DNA from: Burkholderiaceae bacterium
GTDB lineage: Bacteria; Pseudomonadota; Gammaproteobacteria; Burkholderiales; Burkholderiaceae_C
DNA: 64,000 nucleotides
Assembly: GCA_919902775.1 (NCBI GenBank)
Contig: CAKKRJ010000001.1
Location: forward strand, 170,364-234,363
Direction: 5' to 3'
Below, in pieces: positions 48,549-57,107 of this stretch (position 1 is its first letter; every line of letters starts with the position of its first letter). The notes under the pieces were generated by a model that was not told the DNA's origin, did no database searches, and worked only from the letters and a program-made list of their open reading frames with translations. A program made the translations under genes and the position numbers.

Positions 48549-48934
48549 TCTCCTCGCAGGGCTTTGCGCACGCTGCTGACCCGGTTTTCTAAAAAGTTCA
48601 AGGTGGCCTGGTAATCTGCGGCGGCTTTACCGTACTGAGCTTGCTCCACACTCATTTCCACGGTGTTGCCGTCAAACGAGGTGTTGAACGGGGTGCGGTA
48701 GCGCATGCCATCGGGGCTGAGTTCCTGGCCAGCGGCAAAATGTCCGGCGCTGGTGGTGGCCATGGCGTTGTCTTGCTGTTGTGCAGCGCCCAGCACGGCC
48801 TTGAAATCGATGTCGCGTGCTTTGTAGTGCGGCGTGTCGGCGTTGGCAATGTTTTGCGCCAACACTTCCAGGCGGCGGCTTTTGACTTGCAAAGCTTGTT
48901 CATGCACGCCAAGTGCTTGGTTTAACAAATTCAT
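48545..48934 (-). CDS. flgB: Flagellar basal-body rod protein
   Basis: LEVLAQNIANADTPHYKARDIDFKAVL; start trimmed to MNLLNQALGVHE. Confidence 0.95.
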   Translation of the reverse strand: MNLLNQALGVHEQALQVKSRRLEVLAQNIANADTPHYKARDIDFKAVLGAAQQQDNAMATTSAGHFAAGQELSPDGMRYRTPFNTSFDGNTVEMSVEQAQYGKAAADYQATLNFLENRVSSVRKALRGD

Positions 48935-49022
48935 CTTCACTCCTGGGCTACGGACTGGGATTCGAGGGTCGTCGGTCTTTTGACGCTGCCCACTCAAGTC
49001 GAGCGGGTTTGTGTCGATACCT

Positions 49023-49037
49023 GCAAAAGTTGTGCCA
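49023..49037 (-). promoter_or_regulatory. Sigma-54-like promoter upstream of flgB operon
   Basis: minus strand TGGCACAACTTTTGC; GG/GC spacing exact for -24/-12. Confidence 0.8.
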
Positions 49038-49118
49038 AGTTTTCCAGTCACCTTTTGCGGGGGGCATCAGGGGGAGGGGCGGGCCGGCGCAGGGGCATGC
49101 GGCGATTTTTGGTCTATG

Positions 49119-49136
49119 GCGGCAAACTCTTGCCGC
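49119..49136. promoter_or_regulatory. Perfect inverted repeat between divergent flgB/flgA promoters
   Basis: GCGGCAA-actc-TTGCCGC. Confidence 0.4.
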
Positions 49137-49176
49137 TGGGGGCGGTGCAGGCCAAAAGCAGGGTGTCGAACTGGGG

Positions 49177-49191
49177 TGGTCTTGTTTTTGC
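49177..49191 (+). promoter_or_regulatory. Sigma-54-like promoter upstream of flgA
   Basis: TGGTCTTGTTTTTGC; correct GG/GC spacing, weaker -24. Confidence 0.55.
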
Positions 49192-49236
49192 TTAACACCT
49201 GGCAGTTCAACCCCTGTCAAAACCTCAACACCCTCT

Positions 49237-50043
49237 ATGAAACACGCTTTGCAAATGCTGTGCCATCTGCTGGATCGGCTGGTCACCCGCGGCCTGTGGC
49301 TGGGGTTGGCGGTGTGCTGCTTCAATTCGGCGTCCTTTGCGGCGAGTGCCAGCAACGCAGCGAAAGCCCCGAAAACACCGGCATCACCTCAGCAAGCGCT
49401 GGAGGCGTCGGTGAAAGACTGGGTCGCCCAATCGCGCAAAGTGCCTGTTGAGCAAGTGGCGCTGGCCCCCCTGGATACCCGTGTGAAGGTGCGCAGTTGC
49501 GACAAAGCCCTGACCATGGACCAGCCCTTTGCCAGTCCTGAGACGGTCCGGGTGCGTTGCCCGCAGCCCGTCTGGCAGCAATACGTCAGCGTGCGTGTGG
49601 CCGGCAAAACGCCTGAACCTGTGGCACAAGCGCCCCGCGACAAGCCTGCCGAGCCTGCCAAACGCTGGGTGCTGGTGGCGAGCGTGCCCTTGCAGCGGGG
49701 CATGACGCTCAATGAGACTCATGTTCAGCGTGTTCAGGTCGATACATCAGGTATGCCTGTGAATGTGCTGGAACAAGCTTCAGAAGTGCTGCATGCCGAA
49801 GTGGTTCGGGATGTGCGGCCCGGAGTGCCCCTGCGCAGCCACGACATTCGTCCGACGGTGTTGGTGAAAAGAGGCCAAATGGTCTTGTTGTCGGTGGGAC
49901 AGGCGCAAGGATTTCAAATTTCCGCCCGGGTCGAGGCCATGCAGGATGGGCGGTTTGGGGAGCAGATCCGGCTCAAGAATCGCGATTCCGGCCGGGAATT
50001 GAGTGGCCGTGTGCAAGGCCCCAACCAGGTGATGGGTCTGTGA
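49237..50043 (+). CDS. flgA: Flagellar P-ring chaperone
   Basis: C-terminal SAF-type region VLVKRGQMVLLSVGQAQGFQISARVEAMQDGRFGEQIRLKNRDSGRELSGRVQGPNQV; start trimmed. Confidence 0.92.
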   Translation: MKHALQMLCHLLDRLVTRGLWLGLAVCCFNSASFAASASNAAKAPKTPASPQQALEASVKDWVAQSRKVPVEQVALAPLDTRVKVRSCDKALTMDQPFASPETVRVRCPQPVWQQYVSVRVAGKTPEPVAQAPRDKPAEPAKRWVLVASVPLQRGMTLNETHVQRVQVDTSGMPVNVLEQASEVLHAEVVRDVRPGVPLRSHDIRPTVLVKRGQMVLLSVGQAQGFQISARVEAMQDGRFGEQIRLKNRDSGRELSGRVQGPNQVMGL

Positions 50044-50110
50044 CGCGTCAGGCGTCAACCGCTTTGGAACAACCGGGTCCCCAAAATATGAAAAATAAAC
50101 TGTTTGTGGC

Positions 50111-50137
50111 TCAAGCTCTAGAATCTCGTGCCGATTC
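50111..50137 (+). promoter_or_regulatory. Sigma-28-like promoter upstream of flgM
   Basis: TCAAGCTC-N11-GCCGATTC. Confidence 0.75.
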
Positions 50138-50191
50138 AGTATTCGACAAAGGTCTCGGTTACATGTTCCTAGACCAGAAAAGAGAACCATC

Positions 50192-50494
50192 ATGACCAAT
50201 CCCATCACGAATTTTGGCCGCAAAGCCCAAATCGAATCTGCCAGCCGACCTGCGGTGGGCAAGGGTGAGCCGCGCGTTTCTTCGTCTGCTTCGGAGAACG
50301 TCGCTCGGTCTGCCGCCCCCGCCACCGACGAGCTGCGACTGAGTGACGTCGCCCGCAAAGCCATGCAAGAGCCTGAATTTGACCGCGCCAAGGTTGACTC
50401 CATCAAGACCGCTATCCAGCAAGGGCAGTACCCCATGGATACCCGCCGCATCGCTGAGAACTTCATCGCGATCGAGAAAATGATCCAAGGCTGA
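50192..50494 (+). CDS. flgM: Anti-sigma-28 factor
   Basis: DELRLSDVARKAMQEPEFDRAKVDSIKTAIQQGQYPMDTRRIAENFIAIEKMI. Confidence 0.93.
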   Translation: MTNPITNFGRKAQIESASRPAVGKGEPRVSSSASENVARSAAPATDELRLSDVARKAMQEPEFDRAKVDSIKTAIQQGQYPMDTRRIAENFIAIEKMIQG

Positions 50495-50501
50495 CCCACC
50501 G

Positions 50502-50930
50502 ATGACCGAGTTGACCCGACCTGACGCGCCTGTGCATCCCGCAGTGACGGCCCTGTTGGTCGCCCCGCAGGGGGTGGCACGTCTGGCCGAGATCCTGGGT
50601 CTGGAGTTTGAGGCCTTGAAAATCCGTGATCTGACGGTGTTTGAAGCGCTTCAGGAGGAAAAAAACGGGCTGTTGCAGCACCTGTCTTCCTTGGCGGAAT
50701 GGGCCACGGCCCAAAGCCCCGTGCCCGAGGCGTGGCAACAGCTGCAGCCAAGTTTGCAGCAGAGCAAACAAGACCACTTGCGCAACATCCAGCTGTTGCA
50801 GCGCCAGTTGCAGGCCGTCAAGGGCGCCTTGCAAGCCTTGCAAGGCGAGTCTGCGCCCTCCGTGGATTTGTATGACCGCATGGGGCAGATGGCCAAGCGC
50901 CAAGGTGCCTGGGGCCACCAACTGGCCTGA
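50502..50930 (+). CDS. flgN: FlgN-type flagellar chaperone
   Basis: position after flgM; helical 142-aa protein (FEALKIRDLTVFEALQEEKNGLLQHLSSL). Confidence 0.8.
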   Translation: MTELTRPDAPVHPAVTALLVAPQGVARLAEILGLEFEALKIRDLTVFEALQEEKNGLLQHLSSLAEWATAQSPVPEAWQQLQPSLQQSKQDHLRNIQLLQRQLQAVKGALQALQGESAPSVDLYDRMGQMAKRQGAWGHQLA

Positions 50931-50985
50931 AGTTCTTGGGGTTGCCTTCCTCACCCCCCCAAATCCTGTACAAAACCCGAACCCC

Positions 50986-51045
50986 TTGTGGTGGAGCGCC
51001 CCTGCGCGCGAATGCTTCGGCCACAGGGGCGGCCTCCCACAAAAA
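50986..51045 (+). repeat. REP-like palindromic element, copy D
   Basis: gtggtggagcgcccctgcgcgcgaatgcttcggccacaggggcggcctcccacaaaaa. Confidence 0.82.
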
Positions 51046-51063
51046 CTTCCAGACTTTTGTCAG

Positions 51064-51345
51064 TCAGCGCGGCTTCTTTTCATCGCCGGGGCGCATGCCC
51101 TTGAGCCAATAAACCCACGACAAAATCACTGCCACCGCCGTGTACATCTCTGGCGGAATTTCCGCATCCAGGTCGACGCGGCTGAGCAAAGCCAGCAATT
51201 GGGGGTCTTCCGCCACATAAACGCCATGCCGGCGGGCCTCGTCGATGATGCTTTGGGCCAGATCGTCTTGCCCTTTGGCGCTGATGACCGGCGTTTTGCG
51301 GGCGCCATATTCCAGCGCAATGGCTTCCTTGAGCGGGGCTTTCAT
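51064..51345 (-). CDS. FlhB C-terminal-domain-like protein (FlhX type)
   Basis: AIALEYGARKTPVISAKGQDDLAQSIIDEARRHGVYVAEDPQLLALLSRVDLDAEIPPEMYTAVAVILSWVYWLKG; 93 aa. Confidence 0.87.
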   Translation of the reverse strand: MKAPLKEAIALEYGARKTPVISAKGQDDLAQSIIDEARRHGVYVAEDPQLLALLSRVDLDAEIPPEMYTAVAVILSWVYWLKGMRPGDEKKPR

Positions 51346-52448
51346 GTGTGCACGTCCAGCAGGCTGCCCATTTCAGGGGGCGCGTAGGGCAGGGGGTCTT
51401 TCGGCCCTTGGCCGTGGATGATCTGCAGCCGGGTCATGTGCAGGCCTGCGCTGTCGAGTTCTTGCTCCAGGTTGCTGGCCATCGACTTGGCGCGCTCGAC
51501 CACATCTTCACGCAAGGCCCACATCACCATGTCCACCTGGGTCTGTTGGCTGATGCGGGTTTGCAGCCAGACCTCGCCCAGATCCCGGTTGCGGGTGTGC
51601 AGGTGGATGACCAGGGGCGGTTTCTCCTGGCCGGGCTGGCGTCGGCTGCGCACCAGGCGCATGGCCACGGGTTCTGCATCGGCGAAGGGCAGCATCATCG
51701 AGAGCACCCACTCGCGCCCGTGCACGCTGTCGTTGGCCATCAGTTGCCGAGATTCGATGTCGTCCAGGCTGTCGCCGATCAGGCTGTCTTTGTCGGTGCC
51801 GCTGCGCAGCAGTTGGCGCAGCACGCTTTTCAGATCGATCAGGCCTGCGCCCAGACCTTGCGTCAGCAGGTTTTCCGTCATGAAGCCACTGCGGTGCATG
51901 GCTTGCTGCAATTTTTCGGGGCTGAGCTGGGCCATGCCGGGCCGCAACTTGAGCCACTGCTGCAGGGCGCTGAACGCGGGGGATGACGACGCGCTCAGGC
52001 CTTGCAGCAGGCTGTCCAGCATGCCGGGCTTGAGCAGCTGTGCCAAGGCCTGCATGTCCGGGGGGCGAAAGCCCAGCTGTTCGGCCCTGCTTGGCAGCAC
52101 GGCAGGCGGCGTGGCCGAGGCCTCGGTGGGCGCTGGCGCAGCTTGCAGGGGGCGCAGCATGATGCTGCCATTGGCCAGCACCTGAACCCGGAACAAGGCG
52201 TTATCCCCCGAAGACAGGCGCAAGCCGGCCGGAAGGTCTTTGGGCAAGTCAATGAACTGCCCTTGTTGGGGGCCTTTCAGATGCAGTCTCAGGGCATCGG
52301 GTTTGGATTCGGCGGTGGCCTGCACGATTTGGTTGTCGCGCAAACCCAGCTCGGCTGCGGTTTTTTCGACGATCAGCGGCAGCCGGCCTTCCAGGTAAAT
52401 GGTGGGCGTTTTGAGGTTGAGGTGGGCGGTTTCAGCCCCCGTGATCAT
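51342..52448 (-). CDS. fliK: FliK-like hook-length control protein
   Basis: C-terminal LVIHLHTRNRDLGEVWLQTRISQQTQVDMVMWALREDVVERAKSMASNLEQELDSAGLHMTRLQIIHG; upstream of the FlhB-C-like gene. Confidence 0.75.
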   Translation of the reverse strand: MITGAETAHLNLKTPTIYLEGRLPLIVEKTAAELGLRDNQIVQATAESKPDALRLHLKGPQQGQFIDLPKDLPAGLRLSSGDNALFRVQVLANGSIMLRPLQAAPAPTEASATPPAVLPSRAEQLGFRPPDMQALAQLLKPGMLDSLLQGLSASSSPAFSALQQWLKLRPGMAQLSPEKLQQAMHRSGFMTENLLTQGLGAGLIDLKSVLRQLLRSGTDKDSLIGDSLDDIESRQLMANDSVHGREWVLSMMLPFADAEPVAMRLVRSRRQPGQEKPPLVIHLHTRNRDLGEVWLQTRISQQTQVDMVMWALREDVVERAKSMASNLEQELDSAGLHMTRLQIIHGQGPKDPLPYAPPEMGSLLDVHT

Positions 52449-52469
52449 GTGTGACCGCCTGCGGGAGGG

Positions 52470-53063
52470 TCAAGGAAACCGCACCCAGCGGCGTTTATCT
52501 GTGCCGGGGGCGTCTTCGGTCGCAGCACTGGCGATTGGCGGGGCCTGAAACAGGTCAGCCGCTTCCGGGTGGCGGGACACGATCAGTTGGCGCAACGCCT
52601 CATGCGACGGCAGCTGCAGCACCGTGCCAGGACGCACCGGGTAGGTTTGGCCACGGGGGAAAATCTTGGGGTTGGCTTTGGCCAAGGCCAGGCGCATGAA
52701 GTCTTCTTTCAGGGGCAAGCCGGGCAAACCCCGCCGAATCACGGCATCGATGCCTTCGCCTTTTTGCACCGTGATGCTGTGGCCCGGCTGTGCCTTGCTG
52801 CTGGGGGCCGTGGCCGCTGGGCTGTCCGGGTTGCGGGTCTCGCTCAGGGGCATGGACAAGACCTTGAGTGCCGCAGCTGCGGAGGCCGAAGTTTCAGCCG
52901 CATGGGCGGGTGAAATGGTGGCCATGGCCGTCATGGCCGCTGCAGCGAGCGTGAGAAAGACCAGCCCGGCCCCGCGCATGCCCATCCAAAAAGAGGCCGA
53001 TTGGGCGCCGGGGGGTCGGGTGGTCGTGTGGGTTTGGTGCTGGTGCATGGGAGAACTCGTCAC
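52470..53063 (-). CDS. FimV N-terminal-like secreted/LysM-type protein
   Basis: HSITVQKGEGIDAVIRRGLPGLPLKEDFMRLALAKANPKIFPRGQTYPVRPGTVLQLPS. Confidence 0.6.
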   Translation of the reverse strand: MTSSPMHQHQTHTTTRPPGAQSASFWMGMRGAGLVFLTLAAAAMTAMATISPAHAAETSASAAAALKVLSMPLSETRNPDSPAATAPSSKAQPGHSITVQKGEGIDAVIRRGLPGLPLKEDFMRLALAKANPKIFPRGQTYPVRPGTVLQLPSHEALRQLIVSRHPEAADLFQAPPIASAATEDAPGTDKRRWVRFP

Positions 53064-53069
53064 TTCAAA

Positions 53070-54338
53070 TCACAGAGGCAAGGCCATCCAGTGGCCCTGG
53101 GTGGGCAGGGCCGGACCGGCCAGCTGCTGCAGCTCGGTCCGGTCGTGGCCCACTTTGACCACCTGGGCCAGGGCCAGGTGCTGGGTCGCGCCGGGCTCCA
53201 GCATCTGGCTGGGGATGTGGCTGGGGTTCATCAGCAAGACACGGTCGCCCGCCCGCAAGCCGCTGTCCATACCGGCTTGCAGTTGCAGGACATCCTGGCC
53301 GTTGCGACGCACATGGAATTGAACGGGTTCGCATTCGGAGCGTTTGTCCAGTTGTTGCACCCAGGCTTGCATCTGGGTTTGCAGTTGCTCTTTCAACTGG
53401 TGGCTCCAGGCGCTGGGGTGTTGGCCCACGGCTTGGGGGTCGATGGTGATCACTTGTTCGATGTGCCAGTGGGCTTCGATCGGGCCCGAAGGCGAATGGC
53501 GCTCGCCCAGTGTGAAACTCAATGTCCAGCGCCAGCCGGGCTCGTCTTTGTTCAGCGCTTGCCAGACTTGGTGCAGCCTGGAAGCGGGGACGGGGTCGGG
53601 CGCGTGCGGCTTGAGCACCAATTCTGCGGTCCAGCCGGTGGGGCTTTCGTTGGGGCCGGTCAATGCCCGCATGTAAGCGCTCTCGGGCGGGATTTCCTTG
53701 AGCTGGGTGCGCCAGCGTTGGGAGGCCTGCATTTTTTGCGTCCACACCTGGCGCACGTTGCTCAGCACAGACTGGCTGGCAAATTGCTGCGTGCCCGTGA
53801 AGCCTGGCTCGGCGCGGGTTTGCAGCACCAAAGGCAAACGCCAGGGGCGGGGTGGGGCGGTGCAGCTGGCGTCCTTGGCTTGCGTGGTGCGCCAGCCCCA
53901 GGGCAAGACCTCGGCACTGATTTGCTGTGGGGTCTCTTTTTCGTCTTCTACGTACGACAGCACACGCACGCCACGCACCTGCGCTTCGGACTGAAAATGG
54001 GCGCTTTCGTGCAGCGCCCCCTTGTCATCGATCCAGGCGCTGCTGAGCACGCGGGTCGGGCGCTCGATGGTGGCTTGCAAAATGGCTTGGCGAATCGCAC
54101 TGAGCTGGGCTTCGTGCTGCTTTTGCTGAAGTGCGCGGGCGCCCCTGGCCTCGCTTGCAGCCCCGACGTTCACCACCTGGCCATCGCTGTGGGCGGGCAG
54201 CTTGGCGCTTTGCGCATGCGCTGTCATGGTGGCCAGGCAACACAGCGCCATGACCCAACCCTGGCGCAAGTTCTGACGCAGGTGCGCCAGACTGGCGGCC
54301 GGGCCACGGGGCAGGGCAGATGCAGGTGGGGTGAACAT
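53070..54338 (-). CDS. FlgT-like flagellar assembly (H-ring) protein
   Basis: signal-like N-terminus; QHEAQLSAIRQAILQATIE...SAHFQSEAQVRGVRVLSYVEDEKE like FlgT N-domain; coupled to FlgP-like gene. Confidence 0.6.
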   Translation of the reverse strand: MFTPPASALPRGPAASLAHLRQNLRQGWVMALCCLATMTAHAQSAKLPAHSDGQVVNVGAASEARGARALQQKQHEAQLSAIRQAILQATIERPTRVLSSAWIDDKGALHESAHFQSEAQVRGVRVLSYVEDEKETPQQISAEVLPWGWRTTQAKDASCTAPPRPWRLPLVLQTRAEPGFTGTQQFASQSVLSNVRQVWTQKMQASQRWRTQLKEIPPESAYMRALTGPNESPTGWTAELVLKPHAPDPVPASRLHQVWQALNKDEPGWRWTLSFTLGERHSPSGPIEAHWHIEQVITIDPQAVGQHPSAWSHQLKEQLQTQMQAWVQQLDKRSECEPVQFHVRRNGQDVLQLQAGMDSGLRAGDRVLLMNPSHIPSQMLEPGATQHLALAQVVKVGHDRTELQQLAGPALPTQGHWMALPL

Positions 54339-54342
54339 GGTG

Positions 54343-54834
54343 TCAGCGGCGGCGTGCGGCCAATTGGGTCAGGTACAGGCTGCGCAGGTCTTTGACCACC
54401 TGCTGATCGAGCGAGAGGGTGGTTTCGTAGGTGTCTTCACCCACCGGGGCGATGCTGACCATCACGGCGCCATAAATCACCCCTTCGACCTTGGCCCTGA
54501 AGGTGTCGCTCATCACGGTCATGTCGGCCACGGTGGTGGTGGCATCCAGATGCTGCCCGTAAACCTGTTCGGTGAGCGAGCGGTAGGCATCCAGTTTGGA
54601 GGCCCGGATCGCCAGCAGGCGTTGCTGCGCGGGGTTTTTGTGGTTTTGCACGCTGATGACAGCGTAGCCCGTGGCCACCAGGGTTTCGCGCTTTTCGACC
54701 ATGGGGGTGATCATGGAGGCCGGCTCGGTCGGGGCGATTGCGACCGCCGACAGCTGATTCCGTGGCGTGGTGTTGCACCCCGTCAAAGCCACGAAAGCCA
54801 GCAGCAGGGGTGCCATGGATCGGTGAAAGCGCAT
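54343..54834 (-). CDS. LPP20/FlgP-family outer-membrane lipoprotein
   Basis: lipobox LTGCNT; QQRLLAIRASKLDAYRSLTEQVYGQHLDATTTVADMTVMSDTFRAKVEGVIYGAVMV. Confidence 0.83.
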   Translation of the reverse strand: MRFHRSMAPLLLAFVALTGCNTTPRNQLSAVAIAPTEPASMITPMVEKRETLVATGYAVISVQNHKNPAQQRLLAIRASKLDAYRSLTEQVYGQHLDATTTVADMTVMSDTFRAKVEGVIYGAVMVSIAPVGEDTYETTLSLDQQVVKDLRSLYLTQLAARRR

Positions 54835-54903
54835 TTTTTATACTCCAGAGGCCAGCTGAGCGCACTCTCCAGTGGGCGGGCAAGCGGATTGATCTTGCAT
54901 GGT

Positions 54904-54930
54904 GTATCGGCAGTCGCGGGGAAGTCTTGA
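54904..54930 (-). promoter_or_regulatory. Sigma-28-like promoter upstream of flgP-like gene
   Basis: minus strand TCAAGACT-N11-GCCGATAC. Confidence 0.72.
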
Positions 54931-55163
54931 GGTTGCCGCCGGTGCGCGTGCGCTGCCGGAACGCGATGCATCCACGTCGCTAAAAACCCACGGCATTGTG
55001 ATTTTTATCAATTTGTCCCCTAAAGTTGTCGTTTTTACTTGCTTGAAGTTGTGTTTATCATTTATAAACGTCAAAAGTCTTATTTGTATCAATTTTTTAC
55101 AGGGCGATAGGTTGGCATTTTGCCGGATCTGAACGCTCAGACGCCCGACAACACCTTGATCTT

Positions 55164-56441
55164 TTGCGGATGAAACCCCACTCCAAACCTCACATCATTG
55201 GCGAAAGTCAGGCGACGCTGTTCCTGCGTGAGTTGATCAAGACCTTGTCGGCGTCTTCCTCGACGGCGCTCATCACGGGTGAAAGCGGCACTGGCAAAGA
55301 ACTGGTGGCGCAGGCCTTGCACATGCAGGGGCCCCGCGCATCCGGGCCTTTTGTGCCGATCAACTGTGGCGCCATTCCCCGTGAGTTGATTGAAAGCGAG
55401 CTTTTCGGGCACCGAAAAGGCAGTTTCACCGGGGCGGTGTCCGACCGCTTGGGGCGCTTCGAGCTGGCGCACGGCGGCACCTTGTTTCTGGACGAGATCG
55501 GTGATTTGCCGATGGACATGCAGGTCAAGCTGCTGCGAGTGTTGCAAGAGCGTTGCATCCTGCCTGTGGGCGGCTCCCGAGAGGTGCCCATCGATGTGCG
55601 CGTGGTGGCGGCCACGCACAAGAAGCTGGAAGACGAAGTGGCCGCCGGCCGATTCCGGGAAGATTTGTATTACCGCATCAACGTCTTGCCGGTGATCACC
55701 ACGCCTTTGCGCGAACGTCCGGCCGACATTGCCGCCTTGCTGAATTTTTATGCGGACCGGCACGCCTTGCCGCACACGAAAGCGCTGCGTTTTGCCCCGG
55801 AAATGATGCAACTCATGCAGGCCTATGCCTGGCCGGGCAATGTGCGCGAATTGTCCAATCTGGTGGACCGTTTCTCCACCTTGTACCCCTCGCAGTTGTT
55901 GCACGTTCACACGGTGCCCGCTTGCATGATGCCGGTGGGCCTGGCGGCTTTGCAGGCCGAATGGCTGGCGCAGCAGGGCATGACCCCGGTCGCGATGTTC
56001 CCGCCCCAGTTGAGCGCTTCCTGCTCGGTGTCGCAAGTGGTCACACCCGCAGAAGATGCGGTGGGGCCCGCCCCCTTGGGCAGTGTCGCCCACGAGCTCG
56101 CCTCACCTTTTCTGGGCGACGACGATCCGATGGCCCATTTGCTGTCGAGTCCCGTCAGCTCGTTCAACCCCGTCACCACCTTCAGCCCCGCACCCTTGTC
56201 TGCATCCAACGATGAGATCAACGAGGTGGAGCACGCGATTTTGCTGGCGCAGGGCATACAGACCTTGCCGCCACAAGGCATGTCGCTGAAGCAGCATTTG
56301 GTCGAGGTGGAGCGCAGTCTGATCGAGCAGGCGCTGGCCCGCACGCAAGGCAATGTCTCGCAGACCGCCAAGCTGCTGCAACTGCAAAGAACCACCCTGA
56401 TTGAAAAAATCAACAAGTACGAGTTGCGCGGGGTCGGCTAA
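55164..56441 (+). CDS. Sigma-54 interaction AAA+ activator without receiver domain (FleQ/FlrA-like)
   Basis: GESGTGKELVAQALH, ESELFGHRKGSFTGAV, GTLFLDEIGDLP, YAWPGNVREL; Fis-type HTH GNVSQTAKLLQLQRTTLIEKINKY. Confidence 0.93.
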   Translation: MRMKPHSKPHIIGESQATLFLRELIKTLSASSSTALITGESGTGKELVAQALHMQGPRASGPFVPINCGAIPRELIESELFGHRKGSFTGAVSDRLGRFELAHGGTLFLDEIGDLPMDMQVKLLRVLQERCILPVGGSREVPIDVRVVAATHKKLEDEVAAGRFREDLYYRINVLPVITTPLRERPADIAALLNFYADRHALPHTKALRFAPEMMQLMQAYAWPGNVRELSNLVDRFSTLYPSQLLHVHTVPACMMPVGLAALQAEWLAQQGMTPVAMFPPQLSASCSVSQVVTPAEDAVGPAPLGSVAHELASPFLGDDDPMAHLLSSPVSSFNPVTTFSPAPLSASNDEINEVEHAILLAQGIQTLPPQGMSLKQHLVEVERSLIEQALARTQGNVSQTAKLLQLQRTTLIEKINKYELRGVG

Positions 56442-56585
56442 GCGTTACCCCGAGGAAGTGCCAAGGATGCAAACTTGAAAACGCCATTTGCCAAAGACAT
56501 GTCCAAGGGGTTTGTTTGCAAAGTTGTTGCGCACCCAAAGCGCGTGGTGTTGAGCAATCTATGCCCTTAGGCAGGGCGTTAAACG

Positions 56586-56873
56586 TCAAGCAAGCGAGTC
56601 AAAGACTTCCGTGCCTGTGCTGACCACGGGTGGCGCGGCAAGAAAGCCCATCAAGCTACCCCAAATAGCGCGTATCGAGTCGGTCGCAGCCTCGGCGTGC
56701 TGCTGGCTTTGGTAAATGGCAAAAACGGTGCCCTTGCCCGTGTCATCCCAGCAAGTCTTGCATTCCAAGAGACCAGGAATGGCTTTGAGCTTGGCGTTAA
56801 CGGCGGGCATGGCCGCTCTCATTTCCGCGATTTTGGCGGGTTGGATCTGAATGGCGTTGATGCGAGCGTACAT
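56586..56873 (-). CDS. Antibiotic biosynthesis monooxygenase-like (dimeric alpha/beta barrel) protein
   Basis: MYARINAIQIQPAKIAEMRAAMPAVNAKLKAIPGLLECKTCWDD. Confidence 0.6.
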   Translation of the reverse strand: MYARINAIQIQPAKIAEMRAAMPAVNAKLKAIPGLLECKTCWDDTGKGTVFAIYQSQQHAEAATDSIRAIWGSLMGFLAAPPVVSTGTEVFDSLA

Positions 56874-57009
56874 GGCAGTCTCCTATCCTGGGTCAGGTGA
56901 AGCATTTTTGATGTTTGTTAATTTTATTTGTATTGGTGTTTTCCCAAGTTTGCGTCTCTTCCCCAAAAGCGCATTCCCGCGCGGGGGCTCGCTCCCCCTA
57001 AGGTTCGGT

Positions 57010-57070
57010 GTTTTTGTGGGTGGCCGCCCCTGCGGCCGAATGCATTCGCGCGCAGGGGCGCGTTCCCACA
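57010..57070 (-). repeat. REP-like palindromic element, copy E (inverted)
   Basis: tttttgtgggtggccgcccctgcggccgaatgcattcgcgcgcaggggcgcgttcccaca. Confidence 0.85.
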
Positions 57071-57107
57071 GGGTTCGGGGGAGGTCGACCTGCGGCAGGG
57101 CTGCGTT

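Noticed and set aside
56442-56585. REP-like element at the 56441/56586 convergent junction
   Set aside because: No copy found on reading; this junction is an exception to the convergent-gene pattern.
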